Assembly (NCBI GenBank): GCA_017557715.1
Contig: JAFYYE010000080.1
Span: 1-9,987, forward strand
Length of the DNA stretch: 9,987 nucleotides
Direction: 5' to 3'
DNA from: Pseudobutyrivibrio sp.
GTDB lineage: Bacteria > Bacillota > Clostridia > Lachnospirales > Lachnospiraceae
A program made the position numbers and the translations under genes. The notes beneath the pieces are model-generated. The model searched no databases. It was not told where the DNA came from and saw only the letters and a list, made by a program, of their open reading frames with translations. Position 1 is the first letter of the stretch, and each line of letters opens with the position of its first letter. Positions 5,984 through 9,987 of this stretch are shown in pieces.

Positions 5984-6108
5984 TTTTAATATAATGACCT
6001 AGTGAATTTATTAACAGCTGTATTTTCTGAGGAGAGCTTCTCTCCTCTTCTTTTTGCAATTTTTATAGATATCCACTTACTAATCAAGTAAAATTGAAAT
6101 CAACAAAT
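5984..6108 (+). repeat. Junction repeat: box A, hairpin, box B (best-preserved copy)
   Basis: Box A (5984-6016) has both the TTTTAATATAAT start and the TAGTGAATTTATTAACA end. The hairpin GAGGAGAG (6029-6036) / CTCTCCTC (6040-6047) is perfect and T-rich after. TTTTTGCAATTTTTATAGATATC (6051-6073) matches the copy near 2070, and box B (AATCAAGTAAAATTGAAATC, 6082-6101, then AACAAAT) is close to consensus. It links the two main box-A subtypes. Confidence 0.75.
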
Positions 6109-6181
6109 CTTGCAGATTGTGGAAGCATTTTGAATTTTAATAAAACATGCGAAGGCATGAGCAATTAATGGAGGATTATTT

Positions 6182-6643
6182 GTGCTTAGAATCTATATTT
6201 TATCACTGATAAAAAGCCTAGTTATAATGCTTGGAATAGGAATATATGTATTTTATACCATAAAAAAACGTGGAAATATTCTTGGCGAAAAGCCTTTTGG
6301 AATATATGGACAGTCATTTTTTAAGAACCATAGCTTATTAGCCAATATGATTTGTCACGTTATTATTTATGGAATGGCAGTGTTCATTTTAATTACAGAA
6401 TGTGTTCCTGTAATTATGGATTTGCCAGCTGCGGTTAAAGAGGATTATATTGAAACAGAAGGCTATGTGATTAGATGGGATATTACTCAGGAAAATACTA
6501 TTAAACTTAGGCGTATATCTATTATGAATGATGAAAATGAAGAAATACATCTTAATATATACGGATATAGTTTAGAAAAAGGTGAATATATAGAAGTTAG
6601 ATATTTGGAGCATTCTAAATATGGGATGGTTATTTATGAATAG
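6182..6643 (+). CDS. Two-helix membrane protein with small C-terminal beta domain
   Basis: A 153-residue protein of unknown function. Helices are at about residues 7-27 (SLVIMLGIGIYVFYTI) and 54-76 (ANMICHVIIYGMAVFILITE), with a short loop of about 27 residues between. A C-terminal domain (about 80-153) of alternating hydrophobic and charged residues follows (EGYVIRW, IKLRRISI, EIHLNIYG, YIEVRYLEHS), suggesting a small beta barrel of OB or SH3 kind. The start is a GTG at 6182 with GGAGG seven bases upstream (6170-6174). A short overlapping frame from the ATG at 6147 has no ribosome site and is ignored. It is a single gene between two junction repeats and ends seven bases before box A. Confidence 0.7.
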   Translation: MLRIYILSLIKSLVIMLGIGIYVFYTIKKRGNILGEKPFGIYGQSFFKNHSLLANMICHVIIYGMAVFILITECVPVIMDLPAAVKEDYIETEGYVIRWDITQENTIKLRRISIMNDENEEIHLNIYGYSLEKGEYIEVRYLEHSKYGMVIYE

Positions 6644-6650
6644 TATTGTT

Positions 6651-6755
6651 TTTTAATATAATCTAGTAAGACTACTCTACTCCGTGGATTCTTTTCCACG
6701 GAGTTTTTCTTTTTATGTGGCTATTTATCCAACAATGAAGTAAAATGATTACCAA
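6651..6755 (+). repeat. Junction repeat: box A, terminator, box B
   Basis: Box A is the TTTTAATATAATCTAGTAAGAC subtype (6651-6672). Box B is a variant, AATGAAGTAAAATGATTACC (6734-6753), leading into AAAATATT. The hairpin between them has a different stem from the GAGAGC family, so the stem changes while the boxes stay. Confidence 0.6.
6679..6714 (+). terminator. Rho-independent terminator
   Basis: A perfect 10-bp stem ACTCCGTGGA (6679-6688) / TCCACGGAGT (6695-6704) with a six-base TTCTTT loop is followed by TTTTCTTTTT. It ends the transcript of the two-helix membrane protein gene. Confidence 0.9.
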
Positions 6756-6844
6756 AATATTAAAAATGTAGCAGTGATTAAAAATGGGTTATCACAGAAC
6801 TGGAAAGATAGAAAAAGTAAATGACATGATGGATATTGTTTTCT

Positions 6845-7513
6845 ATGAAAAGGATTAAAGTAGTCTTAAAGTTATTAATATTTTTAGTGGCACTGATTCT
6901 ACTTTTTTTGATTGGTGCTCTTGTTAGGATAAATATAAAAACAAAGGCCATACAGGATGACTTCATCTCAGTTTACACTGATGATAAATATCCGGTGCCA
7001 GTTTACGTCGATGGTGTTGAAGTCATTACACAGGATATTTCCTGTGGATATGCCGTGATAGAAATGTTCTCAGCCTGGGACGGTGGCGATATAACAGAGG
7101 AAACCCTATACAATCAGTATGGAAAAGTCATTACCTCCAATGGAGAGTCTTTCTGTGAAGAGATGAATAAGCAATTTCCAGCTTATACAACCACAATTCA
7201 CAAATGGATGAAGAACTCGGATTTAATTGATGCTCTGTACAACAATTTAGCAGCTGGAATCCCAGTTCCTGTTGAATGGGCAGCTTTGTATGGCGATGAA
7301 TGGACTCTTCACTATTCACTCGTTATAGGCCTAGATATTTCAAATGACAAAGTTACTGTCGCAAACCCTTATGGGTACATAGAAGAAATTACTTTAGAAG
7401 ATTTCTTAAATCGCACAAGCTTTGAAGCATACGAAGATATGCCTTGGTTCTTTAAACTTGGTTTTACAGTAGGATTATTTGAGAAAAACACCATTTTTAC
7501 TATTGATAAATAG
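6845..7513 (+). CDS. Membrane-anchored C39-like cysteine peptidase
   Basis: A 222-residue protein with a single N-terminal helix (about residues 7-27) and a papain-like C39-type domain, probably facing outward. Catalytic marks are Q63-D-I-S-C67-G (oxyanion Gln and nucleophile Cys), H156 in LHYSLVIGLD, and N174 in ANPYG. That is the order and spacing seen in the Peptidase_C39_2 group. There are no ABC-transporter domains, so it is not a full bacteriocin exporter. The ATG at 6845 (MKRIK) gives a normal basic start, but its ribosome site is poor; a TTG nine bases earlier is the alternative. The flavoprotein gene begins 22 bases after the stop with no repeat between, so the two are likely cotranscribed. 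The substrate is unknown. Confidence 0.75.
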   Translation: MKRIKVVLKLLIFLVALILLFLIGALVRINIKTKAIQDDFISVYTDDKYPVPVYVDGVEVITQDISCGYAVIEMFSAWDGGDITEETLYNQYGKVITSNGESFCEEMNKQFPAYTTTIHKWMKNSDLIDALYNNLAAGIPVPVEWAALYGDEWTLHYSLVIGLDISNDKVTVANPYGYIEEITLEDFLNRTSFEAYEDMPWFFKLGFTVGLFEKNTIFTIDK

Positions 7514-7535
7514 CTGAGAGTTGGAGGAACTGATT

Positions 7536-7955
7536 ATGGATATTAACAGAATTGCAAATTTTATCAAAAGACAAAAAGTTTCTTTTATTTGCTCGGTAGA
7601 TGAAGATGGATTTCCAAATGTGAAAGCAATGCTGAAACCAAGAAAAATCGATGGTATTAAGCACTTCTATTTTTCGACGAACACTTCTTCAATGAGAGTA
7701 AAACAGTACAGGAATAACCCGAATGCCTGTATTTACTTTTATCATAAAGGCTTAATCAAGTACATCGGTGTTATGTTGAAAGGTAAAATGGAAGTACTTA
7801 CCGATCAGGAAACAAAGGATATGATTTGGCGAAAGGGTGACACAATGTTTTATAAAGGTGGTGTTACTGATCCCGACTACTGTGTATTGAGATTCACCGC
7901 CGAAAGCGGAAGGTACTATTGCGACTTGAAAACAATGAGTTTTTCTATTGACTAA
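7536..7955 (+). CDS. PNPOx-fold flavoprotein (pyridoxamine 5'-phosphate oxidase family)
   Basis: A 139-residue cytosolic split-barrel protein of the pyridoxamine phosphate oxidase-like family, related to general stress protein 26. Such proteins bind FMN or a similar cofactor as dimers; the real substrate is rarely known. The sequence shows the typical order: SFICSVDEDGFPNVKAM (about 16-32), HFYFSTNTSSMRVKQYRNNP (43-62, cofactor-binding region), ACIYFY, then GKMEVLTDQE and DPDYCVLRFTAESGRYY (112-128). The start is the ATG at 7536, eight bases after GGAGG (7523-7527); the in-frame TTG at 7521 lies ahead of this ribosome site. It follows the C39-like peptidase closely. It is too short and too divergent to call a true PdxH. 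Confidence 0.87.
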   Translation: MDINRIANFIKRQKVSFICSVDEDGFPNVKAMLKPRKIDGIKHFYFSTNTSSMRVKQYRNNPNACIYFYHKGLIKYIGVMLKGKMEVLTDQETKDMIWRKGDTMFYKGGVTDPDYCVLRFTAESGRYYCDLKTMSFSID

Positions 7956-7983
7956 TAGCCCTTTTATTCAGCTTTAAGAGAAA

Positions 7984-7997
7984 ATTGAATTTTAAAT
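7984..7997 (+). repeat. 14-bp direct repeat, left copy
   Basis: ATTGAATTTTAAAT here is repeated exactly at 8449-8462, so the pair brackets the four-helix membrane protein gene. The right copy overlaps the start of a box A, so the left copy may be a decayed box-A end. The sequence is AT-rich, which raises the chance of coincidence. Confidence 0.4.
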
Positions 7998-8030
7998 TAA
8001 AAGACTAAAAAGAATCGAGACCGAGAAAAA

Positions 8031-8447
8031 ATGCTAGCGTGGATTAGACATTACAATTTAAAGAAGGCAGGCTATGTATCAATAACGATAGGAATAATAA
8101 ATATTATTGTACATATTCTGGTCATAACGGGAATCTTACCATATTTATGGGTGAATGGAGGACGTTCTGAATCATTTCAAGAAGCTCAATCAACCTCATT
8201 TTCCTCAATTGTTATTACTCTTATCAGTGTAATTATTACGTTAATAGCAAGTCAGATTATTCCGATTAAATTGAATAAAATTTGGGGTATTATCATCTCA
8301 GCTTTTTTGATAATTACTTTGCCATTAGCTTTCGTAGGAATTATTGAGCAGTTCTTAGGAACAATTTTTGAAAAGTGTATTATGTCAGTAATAACTATTA
8401 TTGGTTTTTGTGCAGATACAAGAATTGCCTTTGAAAAAAGGTGGTAA
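8031..8447 (+). CDS. Four-helix membrane protein, function unknown
   Basis: A 138-residue integral membrane protein. Hydrophobic helices are at about residues 17-37, 58-77, 84-106 and 115-129, with a polar loop (VNGGRSESFQEAQSTS, 41-56) between the first two and a charged end FEKRW. I do not recognise a named family, though the LPYLWVNGGR segment looks like a conserved motif of small Firmicute membrane proteins. The ATG at 8031 has only a weak ribosome site (GAGACCGAG), and no good in-frame alternative exists nearby, so the start is less sure. It lies 75 bases after the flavoprotein gene and could share its transcript. The 14-bp direct repeats around it (7984 and 8449) hint that it may have been inserted separately. 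Confidence 0.7.
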   Translation: MLAWIRHYNLKKAGYVSITIGIINIIVHILVITGILPYLWVNGGRSESFQEAQSTSFSSIVITLISVIITLIASQIIPIKLNKIWGIIISAFLIITLPLAFVGIIEQFLGTIFEKCIMSVITIIGFCADTRIAFEKRW

Positions 8448-8448
8448 C

Positions 8449-8462
8449 ATTGAATTTTAAAT
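8449..8462 (+). repeat. 14-bp direct repeat, right copy
   Basis: An exact copy of 7984-7997, starting two bases after the membrane protein stop and running into the box A at 8455. Confidence 0.4.
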
Positions 8463-8488
8463 ATAATTCAATAGTGAAAATCTTAACA
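8455..8488 (+). repeat. Box-A intergenic repeat, copy 8
   Basis: TTTTAAATATAATTCA followed by ATAGTGAAAATCTTAACA: one base longer than other copies but clearly box A. It is followed by the same GACGTGG stem found after the box A at 2594, and again lies at a convergent gene pair. Confidence 0.6.
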
Positions 8489-8526
8489 AAAAAGACGTGG
8501 CCACATTCTTGTAACCACGTCTTTTT
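8489..8526. terminator. Bidirectional terminator hairpin (GACGTGG stem)
   Basis: AAAAAGACGTGG (8489-8500) pairs perfectly with CCACGTCTTTTT (8515-8526) around a 14-base loop, giving a T-run on both strands. The stop codon of the minus-strand gene begins at the edge of the stem (8528-8526). The stem is related to that at 2631-2657. Confidence 0.88.
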
Positions 8527-9053
8527 CAAATATCTACTATTTTACTAAAGTACAGCTCAAATCTATTATCATTTGCCATCTGCTCTTTACTTAAGCCAAA
8601 GTCTTTTATCCTCTCTTCCAATTCCTCCTTAAGCATATGCTGGTAGGATTCTGAATCAGAATACAGATTTAATATACATTCATTTCTATTAGCAGCTTCT
8701 ATAATATAATCATAAATATCTAGAATCATATCCTCGTTCAATACTTGAATAGTATTTTCACTTACTAATTCTGAATCCCAGCCCGTTCTTCCTGAAACAA
8801 ATTGTTCTTCTTCGACCGTGTAAAGTGAACAGGATTTTCCTTTATAAACTTTCTTGAATGCATCTGGATAACACTCAAACAAAACAGGAACACCATCTTC
8901 TTCATCCATCAATATATCAAAATCATCCTTAGGTGCTCCAAAACAAACCGCAGTCACCTTATTTTTTATTACATATACGTAACTCCCCCCGTGTGTAGAC
9001 TTATTAGGTTTTAGATATTGTAAATTATGAATATTAGATGCATGATAAAGCAT
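8526..9053 (-). CDS. Conserved-looking 175-aa cytosolic protein, function unknown
   Basis: I cannot name this family. It has no signal peptide or membrane helix. The N-terminal half has a distinctive pattern: LYHASNIHNLQYLKP (2-16), THGGSYVYVIKNKVTAVCFGAP (20-41), DDFDIL, then VLFECYPDAFKKVYKGKSCSLYTVEEEQF (58-85). The order (short strand with His, Tyr-containing strand, Ala-Phe-Gly helix, later acidic strand) vaguely recalls ADP-ribosyltransferase-like folds, but no catalytic set can be assigned, so this is only a thought. The C-terminal half is charged and helical. The ATG at 9053 has GAGGAG eleven bases upstream, a rather long spacing. Its promoter and leader closely match those of the GNAT at 2777-3226, although the proteins are unrelated. 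Confidence 0.75.
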   Translation of the reverse strand: MLYHASNIHNLQYLKPNKSTHGGSYVYVIKNKVTAVCFGAPKDDFDILMDEEDGVPVLFECYPDAFKKVYKGKSCSLYTVEEEQFVSGRTGWDSELVSENTIQVLNEDMILDIYDYIIEAANRNECILNLYSDSESYQHMLKEELEERIKDFGLSKEQMANDNRFELYFSKIVDI

Positions 9054-9091
9054 TTAAATTTATCTCCTCAAACTTAATCTATATGCCTCCA

Positions 9092-9212
9092 TCTAGCAAT
9101 AGTAATGCCAACATTTTACAGTAAATTTCAGCAAAATCCAATCATAATTACTCATGATGAATAATATTGTGTTATAATCTCCTAATCAAGTAACCTGAAA
9201 TCAGCAAATTTG
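9092..9212 (+). repeat. Divergent junction repeat with box B, copy 2
   Basis: Matches the repeat at 3239-3355 in block order: CTAGCAATA, AATGCCAACATTTTACA, ATCCAATCA, a plus-strand TATAAT (9173-9178) and box B AATCAAGTAACCTGAAATC (9184-9202), then AGCAAAT. It serves as a promoter for the gene on its left and as leader for the S41 gene on its right. Confidence 0.65.
9113..9141 (-). promoter_or_regulatory. Promoter of the 175-aa protein gene
   Basis: Minus-strand TTGGAT (9141-9136) and TAAAAT (9118-9113) with a 17-base gap: the same hexamers and spacing as at 3288-3260. The spacer sequences differ but the leader after the -10 is nearly identical, ending in TTGCTAG, a T/A change and TGGAGG. Here that TGGAGG does not lead to a start codon, and a second GAGGAG nearer the ATG is used instead. 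Confidence 0.7.
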
Positions 9213-9234
9213 TTCAATTGGGAGAAGATGATAT

Positions 9235-9987
9235 ATGACTTATAAAGAAATATTCAAGGAAATCGTAAGCATTATGGAAAAGGATTCTGCAACGTATCCT
9301 GACTATGGCGCTGGAGATTATAAAAAGTATGCGCAGAACATTTCTGATGATATGGACAAAATGAAATTTCTCCATATAGTCCAGGATTATTTGTCAACTT
9401 TTAAAGTGTATGCACATTTAAGTTTTTATGATTCAACTGTAGGCAACCTAGGTTTTACCGTAATGAGATATGAGGATTGTCTCTATGTAACAAAAGCAAA
9501 TAAAGGCACAGGCCTTGTACCTGGGGACAAGATTATCTTTATAGATTCAATGTCCATTACCGAGGTGGCTGAAAAAGAAAAAAACATGCTAATGGGGGAA
9601 TCAAAAGAACGTGAGGGATTGCATTGGCCAGCTATTTTAAAATTTTATAAAACCCTGACAGTAAAACATAGTAATAATGAGACTGAAGATATTGCTATAA
9701 AGCTTGGTACTAAATCAGAAGAAACCCCAAAATATTATTACAAAAATTATGGGAATGATACTTTGTATATGAGATTAAAAGACTTTTCTGACTTGGAAAA
9801 TATTGGGAAATTATATGCTGATTGTGAAAAAGAGCTTGATACATGTAATAATCTCATTATAGATGTACGAGAAAATGGAGGCGGTGCTGATTCAGGATTT
9901 TACCCACTAATTGAGTATTCCTTCCCTGCCGATGAGCCAGCAAATAAATATATTAATATAGAATACCCTATTGCTGTAAATTACTCG
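9235..9987 (+). CDS. S41-type peptidase-like protein (3' end outside window)
   Basis: The first 251 residues of a protein related to C-terminal processing/tricorn-type S41 peptidases; the frame stays open to the window edge. It starts at the ATG at 9235 with GGGAGAAG upstream. An N-terminal helical part (about 1-60) leads to a PDZ-like segment with GLVPGDKIIFIDSMSI (93-108). The S41 signature strand NLIIDVRENGGGADSG follows (206-221). The catalytic serine normally lies further on and is not visible, so activity cannot be judged. There is no signal peptide or membrane helix, unlike classic CtpA-type enzymes, which suggests a cytosolic protein. It is separated from the divergent 175-aa gene by a junction repeat with box B. 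Confidence 0.8.
   Translation, partial: MTYKEIFKEIVSIMEKDSATYPDYGAGDYKKYAQNISDDMDKMKFLHIVQDYLSTFKVYAHLSFYDSTVGNLGFTVMRYEDCLYVTKANKGTGLVPGDKIIFIDSMSITEVAEKEKNMLMGESKEREGLHWPAILKFYKTLTVKHSNNETEDIAIKLGTKSEETPKYYYKNYGNDTLYMRLKDFSDLENIGKLYADCEKELDTCNNLIIDVRENGGGADSGFYPLIEYSFPADEPANKYINIEYPIAVNYS

Noticed and set aside
6147..6209. A 20-codon frame overlapping the GTG start of the two-helix membrane protein.
   Set aside because: It lacks a ribosome site, and the GGAGG inside it serves the downstream GTG.
6784..6858. A 24-codon frame overlapping the start of the C39-like gene (MGYHRTGK...).
   Set aside because: It has no ribosome site and no recognisable features; its only merit is overlapping a gene with a weak ribosome site.
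312..9212. Calling the repeats integron attC sites.
   Set aside because: I could not find paired RYYYAAC/GTTRRRY core sites with the required inverted symmetry, and no integrase gene is in the window.
312..9212. A CRISPR array as explanation for the repeats.
   Set aside because: The repeats are hundreds of bases to over a kilobase apart, diverged, and separated by genes rather than uniform spacers; no cas gene is present.

Overview
The window looks like accessory chromosome of a low-GC Gram-positive anaerobe of the Clostridia. The DNA is AT-rich, Shine-Dalgarno sites are strong (GGAGG type), terminators are hairpins followed by T-runs, and the proteins have a Lachnospiraceae flavour (Butyrivibrio/Pseudobutyrivibrio-like). 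The genus is inference only. No rRNA, tRNA, CRISPR array, transposase or recombinase gene is visible.

The layout is a row of small, functionally unrelated genes, mostly one or two per unit, separated by related intergenic repeats. In order: a 72-aa membrane protein (61-279, +); a DUF234-type AAA ATPase (401-1825, -); a cytidine deaminase-like protein (2145-2582, +); a GNAT acetyltransferase with a coupled 34-aa membrane peptide (3226-2673, -); a second GNAT (3523-3981, +) behind a structured leader; an HTH-XRE regulator with membrane helices and a 48-aa membrane peptide (4162-4971, +); a membrane-anchored TraB/TIKI-like protein (5168-5962, +); a two-helix membrane protein (6182-6643, +); a C39-like peptidase, a PNPOx-fold flavoprotein and a four-helix membrane protein (6845-8447, +); an unrecognised 175-aa protein (9053-8526, -); and the start of an S41-type peptidase that leaves the window (9235 onward, +).

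The strongest unexplained signal is the repeat family. Box A (about 33 nt, TTTTAATATAAT then TAGTGAATTTATTAACA or a variant) occurs eight times, generally after a plus-strand gene. Box B (AATCAAGTAMAATTGAAATC, then usually CAACAAA) occurs seven times, generally just before a plus-strand gene. A terminator hairpin lies just after box A in most copies. Both boxes keep the same orientation whichever strand the genes are on. Two minus-strand genes sit between an A and a B box, and both have the same promoter and leader at the B end. This arrangement resembles a gene-cassette array like a chromosomal integron, but the boxes do not show the usual attC core sites and no integrase lies in the window. 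The mechanism is therefore open.

The genes do not form one pathway. Cargo of acetyltransferases, a deaminase, small membrane proteins and peptidases is what cassette arrays and accessory islands typically carry.
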